Part shown: positions 35,061 to 47,349 of the stretch, in pieces
Position numbering within the stretch: position 1 is the first letter of the stretch
How the letters are laid out: every line of letters starts with the position of its first letter
Assembly (NCBI GenBank): GCA_001630475.1
Contig: KV419403.1
Location: 788,159-852,158 of the forward strand
DNA: 64,000 bases
Direction of reading: 5' to 3'
Origin: Sistotremastrum niveocremeum HHB9708
Lineage: Eukaryota; Basidiomycota; Agaricomycetes; Sistotremastrales; Sistotremastraceae
The notes under the pieces: generated by a model
Database searches by the model: none
The model's input: the letters and a program-made list of their open reading frames with translations, nothing else
Told to the model about the DNA's origin: nothing
Position numbers and translations under genes: made by a program

Positions 35061-36150
35061 CGGCTGAGATGGCAGTCTTGAATCCAATGATTGCAACAGA
35101 GCGGCCGGGACAGGTTCTCATGATAGCAGACGAGTTGCGAAAGACGCGAGATCCTTCTTCTTGAATGAATCAGCCAAGGACTTGCGATGCATAAGAAGAT
35201 AGCTCACCCTTTACGTGTCAGCCACCCTGCCCCGTTCTCATGAGTATCCGATCTCCTAAGTTTGCTACATGGTTGGTTTGAGACGCTGGGTAGTCTTCTG
35301 ACGCTTCTATATGGCCGTCGAAGCCCTTGTCTTGCAGGGACAATCCTTCATGCGAAGGTTGTCGCAGGTGTCGACGGTTGAAATATAAGCGGCTTCGACG
35401 CGTCGACGGCGGCATGCCTTGCAAGCGGATGTAGGGCTTTGGACAGTCAATATTGGACTTTGATGGGTTCTGAACCGTAACGTTCTATGTTCCACGGTTG
35501 AACGTTGAGTGAGCTAGTGTCAAATAATCGAGGCTTACCTTGCAACGAGCGAGACCGAATTGGATGGCACAGCTATCTGTACCACCCTTTATCTCTCCTA
35601 AACTCGATTGAGGGGATCACTTCATAATAAAAGCCACAAGATCATAGCGGAAATGAAAATGCTATAGCCTGTTCACTGCGAGGTCACGGTCAGCGCGATG
35701 CCTCACTCTGTAGCGAGTAAGGATGAACATACAGTACTCAGAGCTCATACGTAAGTGAGTGGACGTTTCGATGCCTCCCATGGCTGATGTCTATCAGACA
35801 CAGGTCGTTGAGTTCGTGGGTGAGCGCAGAGCTAGAGCGAGTAGTCTCGAGTAGAGCAGCGGACGTATCGGACATAAGAAAAATTCTTTGCTTCCACTGA
35901 CTCGCCAACCTCAAGCTCGATGAAATCAAAGCACTATTCATAACAGATGTATCGAAAACCAGCTCCTCGTACAGTGAACGGGGTCGTCGAGTGGGGTATA
36001 GAATATATGAATAAAGATTATGATCATATATGTAAGATTATTGAGCACGTCGCACGGCCGCGCTCAAGCCCTCGTCGACTCAACCGCTATCACGATTACG
36101 ATCGTCAATATCGGAAGACGCAGGATGTAGAAACGCAAATTCATACCTGC
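35061..36150. other. Region with no resolved gene
   Basis: Probable 5' part of the membrane gene to the left (short minus-strand exons near 35500-35590 and 35750-35940 are possible) and the 3' flank of the F-box gene to the right. No complete model can be supported. Confidence 0.25.
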
Positions 36151-37828
36151 CTATATAATACCACTCCATATATCCGGGTCCGAGTCGTTATCACTTGACC
36201 CAGTAACATTACCGTCCTCGGCCTCATACATAGTCACCATGCGCGATACCTTCCGCAGAGTACTCTTCCTCAATTTGCGATCTTGAGGCTCCATTCGTTT
36301 TTCTTTCTTCCGATCGAGGGTCATCTTTAATTCTTCGAGATCATTGGCCCACTGCTTTCGGTCCGTCAACATCTTCTTCAAGCGAATATGATCAAATTGT
36401 GAGCCCTGTATATCGAGTGATCGAAGCTTAGGGCAAGGTCGGTTTTCGATAGAGGAGTCTTTGACCGCTCGAAGTGCCGTAATGGCACTGTCGGCGACGT
36501 ATGCCCGAACGGTGAGTTTTTCCACATTTCGGAATACTTTGAAAAGACTGTGCATGACGGCTGTAGTTGGAATAAATCTCGAATTGATGGTGGCATCAAG
36601 GAGTTTATCGAACATTATCGAAGTTAAATCTGCGAGAAGGGCGTTGCCCTGAGGATATATGACTTCGGCCCGGTCATTCGGTGTGAGCAAGAGGTGATCC
36701 CCTTCGTTGAATTGAAGGCGATAAGACGGTGAATCGGCAGTTTGGAAAAAGAGAAGGAAGGCCGGGAATGGGACGTACTCGTCCGTATGGACATCGATAC
36801 GAAGAGTATGAGCTGAGCGAAGATTGTCCGCAACGAATCTCGGGAGAGACTCGAAAATCGAGTCATCCTCTCGTCTCGCAATCGAGAGGACGACGGACGA
36901 AGAGGAAGGGAAGCGGATCCTTCGCAAGATTTGGTCCGCAAATTGATCCGAGCACCAGTGTATTTTGAAGTGCTTCAGATTCGGAAGACTTGTTGGGGGG
37001 TCATTCAATTTGGATGCGGCGACCTCGGCGTCGTCGTCTTCATCGCGTATGTATCGGCGATCACGATGATACAGAACAATATCCTCCAACATTTGAGCCG
37101 CACCTAGAAATCCAAGGATTTCAGATAATGTGAGATCTGAGCTGTTGACAATGACATCAGTCAGGCGGTGCCAGCTCGGCCGGAAGGCTTTCAAAGATAT
37201 GTTTCGGACGTTGATGTTGGAGAGCTCTGGGAAGTCAAGTGAGATGTCTGACCGCACGAATCCATTGAACCGCAGCTCGAGTTCCCTCAGCTTCGGTTTC
37301 GACATTTTCTTGGTCAAAAGCGAAAATACCCAAGATATCAAACCCGCCGGGGCACATTTATCTGTGTACCAGCCGTGACACCACTCGATACTGATCCGTT
37401 CCACGGTTTCCAGTGTGTCGGACAGAGTTAGCCCGAATGCCGGAAATTCATCTGCGTTCCAGGCCCGTTCGTCGATGGCTATTGAGAGCGGCATCTGTCG
37501 ACGACGGGCCATGTACATCAGGATCGTTGTCCGCGGCCAACGGAAGTGAATTTGAGACCAAAGGGTAGGGTGATCGAGTGCCACTCGTCTCCATTTCTTG
37601 CATCTAAATCAGGGTGAGATAAAAAGGGTCATGATTCTGCCCAGCCTCCTTTAACAGAAGGGAACGAACGTACATGGATGAGATAACGACGGCATCGAAA
37701 GGGAGAGGTTTCGGATTCCATATGATACTGATTTGACCAAGCGACTGAAGTTCCTCAGTGAACACGTAATCCCACATTATCATGCGTAGAACGTCTTCCG
37801 ATAGCCGTTTGTTCACATCGTATGGCAT
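36151..37828 (-). CDS. F-box/LRR-like protein, subfamily B (intact)
   Basis: Exons 37674-37828 and 36151-37603 join at the phase-2 intron shared by the subfamily (CAT|GTACGT ... TTTAG|ATG) to give 535 residues. F-box: NKRLSEDVLRMIMWDYVFTE; following segment CKKWRRVALDHPTLWSQIHF, where Trp-Ser-Gln-Ile-His is diagnostic in this subfamily. The LRR-like body shows repeated LKLREL/LPNLKHF strands, and the C-terminus is acidic (GNVTGSSDNDSDPD). It is the best intact reference for the interrupted copy at 9630-11287, with which it shares MARRRQMPLSIAI almost exactly. Probable SCF substrate receptor. Confidence 0.84.
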
Positions 37829-38474
37829 GTCGTTCGATTGCGAGACGAATTACTGGATGAGAGGAGTTGTGACGTAAGAAAGTCTTGGAAGGGTATCCCA
37901 ATGTTCTGATGCTTGATGACTCTTATCAAACTGGGTTTCAGAGCCTGCAGGGCTGAGCGTTGAAGCTAGGTAGGACAAGTACGCGTCGACGCGGTCTGTC
38001 GGAGACTCAAATGGATCGCGGTAACGTGATCATGACGTCAACCAAAAACTCTGTTGCTTGCTCTATTGCGAATTGATTTGTAACTGGAACCTGGTGACTC
38101 TAGCTGTCTTCTCGAGTGAATTGTTCTGAGCTGTTGATAAGGATCGAGTATATTATATCGGTCAGGGAGAACAAAGGGAAAAGGACGGGCGGCATACTGT
38201 AACAGTACAGTGGGTACAAATTAACGAGCCTGGAAATATATCAGGCAAGCCTGACTCTGCAAGAAAGGGTAAAGATTGATTCGAGGATAAGGCACGTAAC
38301 TTGACCGGATTTTAGAATTAAGACATTAAGTAAGTCAAGTACGTCCCAAGCACTTGGATAGGAAGGGCATCCGATTTCTTTTCTGCACTGTTAAACTGAC
38401 GTGTATCATTACGGATCATGCCAATGAGTGGATGAGTCTTACTTACATCATCATAATACTATCCCCACGACCTC
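37829..38474. other. Intergenic region between two subfamily B genes
   Basis: Promoter of the gene to the left and 3' flank of the gene to the right. No coding frame supported. Confidence 0.35.
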
Positions 38475-40143
38475 TCACAAGTCGGAATCACTGTCATTGG
38501 TGTCCCGCCATTCTCCCTCCTTGGCCTCGTAAAGAGTGACCAATCCAGCAACGCTTCGCAATGCTTTTCGCCTCACATTTCCTACGTTCTCTTCACAGCT
38601 TTCAAACATCCGAGGATCGATCGTGACCTGCAGGTGGCGTAGATCAGGGGCCCATTCTCGCCGGTTGATGAGTGTTTTCTTCAGGGTGACCGGATCAAAG
38701 CGACATTCGCGGAAATCTAGTTTCCGGAGAGCGGGGCAGGGGTGACGGTGATCGCTGTCTCCCGGGTCTGAAGCGAGAGCTTCTATGACATTTTCCGCTC
38801 TCTTGGCTCGAAAGGTGAGATTTTGAACGGTCTGGAACTCTCGGAAGAGCTTTCTCATTATTGAGGCATCCGAAGAGTATGCTGAATAGATGGAAACATC
38901 CACGAGGCAATGAAACGATTGTTGACCTAAGGAATCGAATATCTCGTCGGCTTGTTCTTGGCTGTAGCAATCCTGGATTTCGGAATCCATGTCGGAAAGT
39001 CCTCGAGGTTCATTGAATTTGATCTCGTAGGACGGAGAATCTATCGAGTTGAATGAGAAGGCGCAATCTGAACGCTCGGCCTCAATGTCAAGAACAACGA
39101 CCGAGCGGAGAACGCCAAGAAGGTAGTTTGGAAACGTCTCGATGAATCCTGCACCCTGCCTCCTGCAAATGCAAAATTCGACCAAAGAGGTGGAAGGGAA
39201 AGTGATGGCGCGGAGAATGCTCTCTGCGAGTGTGACTGGACACCATGCTATTTGGAACTTGTTCACCTTCGGGAGGAAGGTGGGAGACAGCTGCGTGTCC
39301 CCGGCAATGTCATCATATTCCTTGTCTTCGGGAACGTCTTCCTCCTCGTAGTGAACGAGCTCAATACTTTCTAGATTTTGAGCCGCCATCAAGAAGTCGA
39401 TGACTTCTGAGTCGTCCAGATCATGGCTCCTCGCCTTGACACGTTCGAGACGTCCCCAGTTAGACTTGACAGCTCTGAGGGATACAGAGTTGAAGCGAAT
39501 ATCGGAGAGCTTCGGCAGATTAGGAGTCTTCTCCGCGTCTTCCGCACGCTCGTAGAGATCACAGTGGAGTTGCCACAGTCTCGGAGCTGCAGTGTCCCCA
39601 CTGTGAACTCGAGTGACCCAATCCAAAAAATCCGTGGTTTCTTTGCGAGAATTGTAATCCAGATATAGGGAGTTGCCACATTCGATACTGAGGCGCTCCA
39701 CGCGGGATAACGAATTGAGTAAGGTTGGCTCGTGGATGGCGAAGTTCTTGGATGTAACAGAGTACGAGTTGATTCCGATAGACAGTATATGTGTCTTACA
39801 ACGGCTCGTATACATCCGGATAGTGTCTGTCGGCCAGCTGAGGTGAATCTGCGACCATATACGAGGATAGTTAAGAGCAACAGTTCGCCATCTTTGACAT
39901 CTGTTCATAATGGTCAGCCTCCAATTAGAGAGAGGATTAACATGCGAACATAGAGGAAACTAGGACTGCTTTGAACTGGCGACGTCTCCAAGATGGCCTA
40001 TGCGCATCCCAGTTCGATCTATACGTAGGGATCTGAACGCGCACGAGCGATTGAAGATCGTCTTCAAATACGAACTCCCACATGACCATAGTGAGAAGAT
40101 CGTCAGGCAAACGTTTTGTGAAGTCGGTCCGGAGTCTTTTCAT
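38475..40143 (-). CDS. F-box/LRR-like protein, subfamily B (divergent, intact)
   Basis: Exons 39950-40143 and 38475-39900 give 539 residues. The intron is at the subfamily position but uses a weak GTTCGC donor. F-box: TKRLPDDLLTMVMWEFVF; following segment CQRWRTVALNYPRIWSQIHL. The body has the same LRR-like pattern (LWQLHCDLYERA, LESIELVHYEEED, LRKLDFRECRFD) and an acidic tail (DTNDSDSDL). It is more distant from the other two subfamily B members than they are from each other. It starts 579 bases from R2, which runs the other way, so the two share a divergent promoter region. Confidence 0.82.
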
Positions 40144-40721
40144 CGCTGTTGATGTTGGAGCGTTGTTCGTTCAACTTCGTTGATGCAGCTTACTATAGTA
40201 GACTGTCAATCAGTCTACGGAGATTTTCAAGGAAGACCGGAGATTGATGTACACACACTCAGTGTACGAATAACGCAAGGGCTGACTGACTTGCAGTGCT
40301 TGGATACTGGTAGTATTGCGAGCAGAGATGGCTGTGTTTGTGGCTGTGAGCCTCCTTGCGCAACTCGTCGGAGTTCAAAACCCAAATGTGTCATCTGTAC
40401 AGAGGAGACTCGCACGCCAGGGGCTGAAATTTATTCATCTCGTTCTAACTCTCTCTCTCTCATCTGCAATTTTTTTTGTGATATTGCCGGACAGAAAAGA
40501 AGAAACCCCGGAAGTCTATCGAGTCCCTTTCCTTTGTTCTCGTTTTCCTGCCAGTGCTTCCTGTAGGCTTTCGCACGGCATCTTGATTGACGTAACCTGC
40601 CCCGCGTTTCGGCGCTTTCTTCCTTTCTTTCCTGCAAGCCTTAGTCGTCCAGCAGCGGAAAGCTTGAATTCTAGCTATAGTAAATCGTCAACCCTCTCGA
40701 TGACGAAGACTCATTCTCGTC
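40144..40721. promoter_or_regulatory. Divergent promoter region between F-box gene and R2
   Basis: The start codons at 40143 (minus) and 40722 (plus) face away from each other. The region has long CT-rich tracts (about 40440-40480 and 40610-40640) typical of fungal promoters and leaders. No gene inside. Confidence 0.4.
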
Positions 40722-41817
40722 ATGCCTGAAATATCTTGGGATGACTTTGTGAATTACGTTGCGAGGGAAGGTCTATCTCAACCGGCCGCCATAGAGCTTG
40801 AAATCATCGGAAGTGAAAGTAGCCTGAATGTGCGTCTTCTATTCAAAAAATTCAGATTGATTCAAACCGCTCAGACTCACTGGCACAACGAAGTTCCGAC
40901 AATCTTTGTGTACGCGTCTGGTGCAGAACGCGTTCAATTACAACAAACCGCAGGAAGTCCTCGAGGATGGGGGCTCGGATCGTGTCAGCACCTTCACCCC
41001 ATGGAACTCCTCATACATGGCTAAGCCGAACGTCATCTGCAGCCGCGGTCTATCAAGGCGATGCTTCACCGAGCTATCATCCGGAACCGGCATCCGATTC
41101 GGTTCCAGTTGTGGTGCTGTCCTCCTAAAGGTGTCATCAAATCTAGGAGAGGGAAAGCAGCGAAGTTAGAGTGTATTCCTCCTGAATTCGATTACTATCT
41201 TTCTTATGTTGGGGGTACGTATGACATATGGCATTGGCAATCATCAGTAACTCGACTAACTTACTCTAAAAGGCGGCGGCGAATACTCTCTCAGTCATTC
41301 AGCAATACTCTGTTTCAATGTGACATCCCGACTGTCGCTCGAAGCAGCCCAAGCTCAATGGGCAGAAGAGCGGCCAAGCACCCGTAGGCAAGGCCTCGGA
41401 GCTTCGGATCGCAATATATTACCTGTTGTGGTCGTTGGCTTTGGCATCGAGTCGAGATCGGATCCCGAAATAATGCACCAAGCACTGACGAGCGATAATA
41501 ATGACGGTCCGGTACTTCCAGAGGAAGGCGAACTTCTTGCGCGTAAAATGGGAGCCAGTAAATATATCGAATGTTCGGGGGATGATCCGCAACAGCTCGA
41601 TGGAGTATTGCGAGAGGTGTGCATGGATATTGATTCTGTATCAGATTGAAAGTTTAATTTCTCTTGCTTGATTTATTAGGCGATGCGTCTGGGTTGGAAC
41701 CACCAGAGACGTCGATTTGAAGGATCTGCCATCGACCGTGCTCGAAGGCGATGCACTACAATGTGGTCTGTCTTTCGTTTGTTATGGTCTTGTGGTTGTG
41801 CTATTGCAAGGGCCTAG
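40722..41817 (+). CDS. R2: Rho-derived GTPase-like protein, motifs lost
   Basis: Exons 40722-40829, 40894-40983, 41043-41214, 41273-41616 and 41680-41817 give 283 residues. The first strand (AIELEIIGSESSLN) occupies the place of the Rho P-loop but lacks GxxxxGKT; exon 2 (FRQSLCTRLVQNAFNYNK) matches the following helix. Exon 3 has HPIRFQLWCCPPKG in place of the DTAGQE loop. Exon 4 is strongly Rho-like: SAILCFNVTSRLSLEAAQ, VVVVGFGIESRSDPEIM (TKxD lost), LARKMGASKYIECS. The last exon begins AMRLGWN and ends in a basic, Cys/Trp-containing tail different from R5 and R6, with no CaaX box. Ser is kept in the G5 position but not SAL. Nucleotide binding is unlikely. Confidence 0.8.
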
Positions 41818-43675
41818 TCGTTCTCGGAATAGTGGGCCGTTGAAAATAATGAGTTTTGGTGTATTTCCAGGACGTCCATATCAAATAGAGGCTCTTTCTT
41901 ATTCATCCCTCGGAGATCATTCAATTGGAAGCCCGGTATAGAGCACCGATGCTGGGGCAGGTTCAGCAAGGACGGTCGGGACAGCATCTCGATTTTGGGC
42001 TCTCACACAGATGAAAACAATGTCCTTTACAAACGTCTCGCCGATTGAACTCCCTGGTAAGATCACGAAGGCACAGAGGAGAGGTAAGAGGCAGCAATCC
42101 GCTGGAACCGAAGGGTCAAAGCGCTGATCCTCGTCGAGTTCATTCATTAATTGCCTGTAACCGAGTCGTATGCTAGCAATGTATAAACGAGAGAGAGAAG
42201 TTTTGTAGGCAGGTCTTGTCTGGGTTCATGAGTTTCAGCATCCGAGAGAATACGACCGACGGTTTGCGGTGACTGAAGAGGATAGGCGGAACAAAGGTAC
42301 CAGATCAGTGGCATGAATCGATAGAGGGCTTGATTGAAAGAGCGATCCAGAAATAGGTAGATGCAAATCCAATAGATCTAGTCGCAGGTTCAAGAAATTC
42401 TGTTCGAGACTCTAATCGGATCCGTCAGTAACGAAGGCCAAGACAATGAGAGAAAGCACAACGACGCACCATGTTCCCATTATCCCGATTACCATGCCAT
42501 TGATCTGCGCTAATTCTGCACTCATAGCGCACCGTACAACGCCTACGATCAGACTCTATCGATCCTGGATCAGTGGGATGTATGAGGAGTAGCTCAAGAC
42601 ATAACTCACAAAAGGAGCCCATGATCGTGCTCTCCGATGGAAGCCGCTTCGTCTTGAGACACATTCTTACGGTGCAATGGTCGGTCCCTCGAAAATTGTA
42701 GGACGACTCAAGCCCGCTCAATATCAGTCAGGGGAGCATATAGCAGCACATAAGAGACTCCCTCAACAGAATAATTGAGACCAGATGGTTACGGTGTGCA
42801 AAGTGATCCATAGTGACAGAAGAGGTGTCGCCAGAAACCTGAGGGCAAAAGCTCAACGTTTTGAAGCGCTGTATTGAAGTAGCCGGCGCAGATGGATTCT
42901 GCCAGACGAAGTGGACTTCGAAACAACAATACAGCAGGTCAAGATTTCATTTGAGGATGAGGAGGGTGAACGGTGATGGATGATCGACTTGGATGACAAC
43001 TTGGAACAGGCGCGCAAGGGCAAAATATTCGCTTACGTACAGGCCTCGTGTTTCCTGACTTGCACTGCGGGCATGAGGGCGATGATGCAGCACAAAATTT
43101 TTGAAAATATCATGTAGAGATAAATAAGCACTGCATTATTTAGTCAGTGAAATATATTCTGTAAGATCCTTGAATTGTTTGCAAAGACCGCTTTTACACT
43201 GAAAAAACCTGTAATGTAAGCAGATTCTTCAGGCTTTATCCATGGATCCCAATGGATAGAAGTTATTTATCTTTACAAGTTTATTTCAGAATTTATGCAC
43301 TGATTCATCCACCCTATGCCTGCTGTGTTGGGACACGACAACTGCCAGTGAACACGACGTTATGCGGCCATCAGGACAAGCCTGTCAGGCACAGTGCCTC
43401 TACTTCACTCCGGAAGTGCTGTCTGATTTCATATGTAGATGCCATGAAGTCGATCGACGGTCATGCAAATGCGGCAGAAGTTGCCGCAGAATAACCACCA
43501 ACACCTAGATACTATTTGATGGATATTCTCTCATTTTTCTACTGATCTATGTGGCACCGCCTCCGTGACAGGAACATAGAATCTCGAACCTGATTCCGCA
43601 GACTCTGGACCCCTCGCTCAATCCTCGTATCTCACTAACTCCCACCACGTCTTGCACCAGTTGCGCCGCCGACTC
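41818..43675. other. Stretch with a possible small membrane-protein gene
   Basis: On the minus strand 42400-42525 encodes a convincing hydrophobic segment (INGMVIGIMGTWCVVVLSLI), and 41917-42147 another (CCLLPLLCAFVILPG). Introns are likely but joins could not be fixed, so no gene is drawn. About 43050-43250 is AT-rich and featureless. Nothing else is supported before R3. Confidence 0.3.
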
Positions 43676-44754
43676 ATGAGCTCGAATTCGGTCGCACATC
43701 CTTTTTTTACAGAATCAGTGGACCCTTTTGCCATCCACATAGACAGCTCGGGACTGATTATATATGTTCCCGTGCATGTTATCCTGCTGGGCGCTGACGA
43801 CTCAGAGGTTGGTACTTCTGGTCATTCGAAAGCTTTTCGCCTCACTGATGTGAATGATAGTTCTTGACAGCGCTTCTCAAGGAATTCGCAAGGGGCGCCC
43901 ACAATTACGATTCAGAGACCGAGATATTGGGGGGGAGTCACAGCTCGAATTTCCATGTGAGTGAACCTTCGAAGTCTTCATGGCCTCATCGAAACATGAT
44001 TATTGTAGCCAATACCTCTCAGCAAACTCCTTTCAGACCAGGGACCAAATTCAGAGCTCCAAATCGATACCTACTGTGCTCCCCCTAGGGAATGCATAGA
44101 GGGACGATCATGGGGTCGCCCACCAAGAGTTCCAAGCGCCGCTCAAGCGAATTTCTACTATTGTCTCAACAAATCTCGCCAGTCCATTCCTTCTGAGCAA
44201 AGGGTCCCTCATTGACTTTTTTCCGTTTGTAGAACTTGAATTCAAGCACATTCCGCCATTTTCGGTCCTCCTGCTTCATTTCAATGTCGCTTCTCGATCA
44301 TCGTTTCGTGAGGCGCAAGAGATGTGGAAATCAAGGCGGCCCGAGCTCAAAGAGATTCTCAATTCAAAGATATTCATCATGCCCTCCATTGTACTCGTCG
44401 GTCATCACACGCAGTCGAGATCCGACTCTGAGATCATGCACAAAGCGTTCACGAACGGCCGCGGCGAAACAGGTCCTATTCTTCCAGAAGAAGGGGAACG
44501 CGCAGCACGAGAAATGGGAGCTGTGAAATATATGGAATGCGATACCGGGAATGCGGTGCACCTCAACTATATTATTCGAGAGGTATGCATTCTCTCCGAA
44601 TAATCAACCGATCTCACTGACTGGAGGCTGACAGGTCTTGCGAATCGGATGGAATGATGTACAGGTTCAATTAGCTGGCTCATCGCTATATCGAACAGTG
44701 CATCGATATGCTTCGAGAAGGTCCGCCATTTCCTCCGGCATCCTTGACGGATAA
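43676..44754 (+). CDS. R3: Rho-derived GTPase-like protein, motifs lost
   Basis: Exons 43676-43807, 43861-43956, 44009-44203, 44247-44582 and 44635-44754 give about 292 residues; the exon 3/4 join is the least certain. The first strand is VPVHVILLGADDSE where Rho has the P-loop; exon 2 is FLTALLKEFARGAHNYDSE; exon 3 has LQIDTYCAPPRECIEGRSWG, a weaker form of the WCCP box. Exon 4 shows SVLLLHFNVASRSSFREAQE, IVLVGHHTQSRSDSEIM, PILPEEGERAAREMGAVKY and MECDTGN, so TKxD and SAL are gone. Exon 5 begins VLRIGWN. An in-frame Met at 43652 is an alternative start. Tail to tail with the GNAT gene at 45228-46550, 473 bases between stops. Confidence 0.76.
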
Positions 44755-45227
44755 TTGAAGATCACCGTGTTGCACAACGACGGCGGATTTGGGCGGGACA
44801 AATGGAAGTGTATGATCAGTAAGAGACGATAAGATAGAATCTGTATCCTGGATATATGAAAAGCATTATCAGAAACCAAGCCCAGATGCGGTCATAATGC
44901 TTCCAACGATGCTTTCGGGGGATTGTCAATGGGAGGATCTGAGGACAGAGGGGGCATTCTCCGACGAAAACCACGAAAATTTCCAGTGCTGGAGCAGACT
45001 TATCTGCAATCTAGGATGTTTACAACAGATTTGACTCAAACACGACCGAAAGGAATCTGGACTGTCGAGAGATCGTCGGTACTCCAGAATCGAGCTGAAT
45101 TGGCAGGGACTGGACCCAAGTAGATGATCATAGCGGCCCGAGTCTACGTTCAAATTAGTATTAGAGAAAGACAAATTAGACACCTATGTGGGTTCTCGAG
45201 CAAAGCTCGTCGTTCACATCACAACCC

Positions 45228-46550
45228 TCATTGACAGGCGTCACCAGTTCCTCCAACACTACACCTCGTTGTCGACCACATCATCCCAATATCCAACTTT
45301 CCCTCCTTTCCAATCCCAGACGCAACACCAGCCTCCCTCACCATCTACGATAAATACCACAATGTCATTCTCTATATCCACCGGATCCAGAGGCGCGAAC
45401 TTACCACAGGACATATCACCTCCCCTTTCGTCCGATCCGGATCATCAGAACCCAACGTCAATTCTCCAACAGTAACGTATCCATGTAGGTTATAAAACGG
45501 GACATTATGGCGACTGGTAGAAAGCAGCCACGTGGCTCGTCCTTCAGCGTCAGCCTGTCATCGACGAACCGACCGTCAATATCAAGAAGGGTAATAGAAG
45601 GAGCAGGGAGCGTACGATCCGGAAAATGGCTTTCAATAATCGAGAAGCATATCCATGCCCTTGATACTCCGGATCCGTAGCGAGTAGATGAACGCAGTAC
45701 ATATCTTTCCCTCTCCCATCAAGCCAACTCTCTATCGCCGCTTTCTGTCCTTCAAGCTCTCTTCGTCTCTGGATCAATCCAATCAACTCATCAGCTCGAT
45801 TACGTTAGCGAACAGAAGAGAGAACGTACGCGCTTGACGATCTCCCCGTCGAATTTGGCTAGGATCATCGCTATTCCGCCGAATATAAGATCGATGAACT
45901 TGTCTTTCCACCTTTCATTCTGCAGGAGGGCTGGAGGTGGGAAGGCGATGATGAGGGAATGGGCGTTGTCGATTTGGAGGGATATACGACGGGTGATGAA
46001 GTACCAGAAATAGAAAATATATTTGAGCTTCGCGAAAGTAGTGGGAGGAGGAGGCGAATCGACACCCTATGATGCAGAAATATTAGCAATCAGAAGGAAA
46101 GTGATGCAAGAAAGAATGAGGGTCGAAAATATGACCGCTACGTTGCCAAGGAGAGCCAAAGATATTACGAAAAGATATGTGGGGATACGTACCGTTTGAC
46201 CTGTCACATATCTCGTGAACGCGTCAAGTTTGAATGCTTCTAAGATCGTATCAACGGCGGTATTAATTTGTCCTATAATGCCAAGGGAAGAAGTCGATGC
46301 ATGAGTGAGCATTACGTATCTTCACGTGAAGAGGAGGCATATCGCACCGTAGCTCAGACTCTTGACAAGAAGATTGGGAGCCGCAAATTCGGCGGGTACT
46401 GTTTCTGGGGAGGTCATAGGGCTATTGCTATCGCAGTCCTGAGGTTGCAAGCTCAGCGGTTGAGTCATAAGGATAGGCATCAAGACATCTACTCACTGTG
46501 AAAGATTGCTGATCAGGCTTCAATGGAGAATTTGCTTCAATGCCATCCAT
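45228..46550 (-). CDS. GNAT-family N-acetyltransferase, copy 1
   Basis: Seven exons (46497-46550, 46348-46438, 46193-46272, 45830-46066, 45616-45768, 45405-45554, 45228-45344) give 293 residues. The acetyl-CoA binding motif A is LLATDPEYQGHGYASRLL near residues 183-199 (Q-x-x-G-x-G/A form), and motif B is WLLSTSRHNVPFYNLHGYVT with the catalytic-type Tyr. The N-terminal about 150 residues form a family-specific helical part (DTILEAFKLDAFTRYVTG, YFWYFITRRISLQ, HSLIIAFPPP). GNAT enzymes transfer acetyl groups from acetyl-CoA to amines; the substrate is unknown. Exon borders and phases are identical in copies 2 and 3. Convergent with R3. Upstream DNA (46740-46990) is shared with copy 2. Confidence 0.87.
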
Positions 46551-46739
46551 ATCGTCCCCTCGAGTGCAGTCGCTTTGGTGTCGATGCTCCAGTGATCAGT
46601 GAAACCGCTATTGAGCTATGAGCCTTGCGGTACAAGAAAATCGGATGGGTACAACGACTCACGAAAGCAATCAAACGAGTTTGCTCTTATCTCTGGTCAC
46701 TGAGCCACACTTTTGACGATTAGAAGGTAGCCTTACCAG

Positions 46740-46990
46740 AGAGTCGGATGATGCAGAGGCATTTTAGCCACGACCACGATTTTAACTCTGTTGAGTCGCC
46801 CTTCTTGATGGTTCCTAAACCTTTTCAAGCTAGTCCAGCGCTCCATCGACCTCGATTCTCAGTCTTCAATTCAAAATTCCACGTATTTGGGCGCGTTTCC
46901 AGGACGTTGACAGGTGTGGGAAGAGCAGGTCTCAATGCAGGAGAGTTAGAGTTCAAACTCCGGTGCCAACCTGCTTTTGCCCACTTTTTT
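46740..46990 (+). repeat. Duplicated GNAT 5' flank, copy 1
   Basis: Matches the reverse complement of about 57790-58040, including GGCATTTTAGCCACGA, TTTTAACTCTGTTGAGTCGC and AATTCAAAATTCCACGTATT. With the genes it marks an inverted duplication of about 1.8 kb. Short open frames here are not supported as genes. Confidence 0.85.
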
Positions 46991-47349
46991 TTTGCCCAGC
47001 TTCGGTAGCGCGACGCCATCAGCTCACGACTCATCGATCCAAGGATTGCAAACGATCTGAATCGTGGAGGTACATGACAAACTGAGGGAAGAATCTCTCC
47101 GGTCCTGGCTGGCGCATCAACATTCTCTGGAAGCCGAGGCATCACTCGAACTCTTGGGCTCGTCTCTTGAATCTGCGCCACGTCCTCGATCTCAGGCACC
47201 AAATTCATTTATCTCAGTATCTGCCGAACCCGCTCCAATAACCAAGAACGACGCAAAACGATCTAGATACTAGTTCGAGTCTCAGCCGATCCCTCAGACT
47301 CCTCCGAGCTTTCCCTTGCTTTCGAGTGCCTCCATGCAACGGGGTCCAA

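Noticed and set aside
35307-35495. CKACRRRR-like minus-strand frame resembling a zinc cluster
   Set aside because: Cys spacing does not fit Zn2Cys6, no following domain exists, and the frame closes quickly.
44009-44203. Apparent frameshift in R3 at a run of five C, suggested by a partial match NRYLLCSP
   Set aside because: Reading the exon from its acceptor in phase 0 gives LQIDTYCAPPREC, which matches the family without any frame change.
46930-46990. GTTCAAACTCCGG box resembling a tRNA T-loop, repeated near 57830
   Set aside because: No matching A box, anticodon arm or acceptor stem could be built; it belongs to the duplicated flank.
46748-47008. Short frames containing HFSHDFNSVESP upstream of GNAT1, with a relative upstream of GNAT2
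   Set aside because: The similarity is explained by the inverted duplication of the flank; the frames lie on different strands relative to the genes and have no splice or start conservation.
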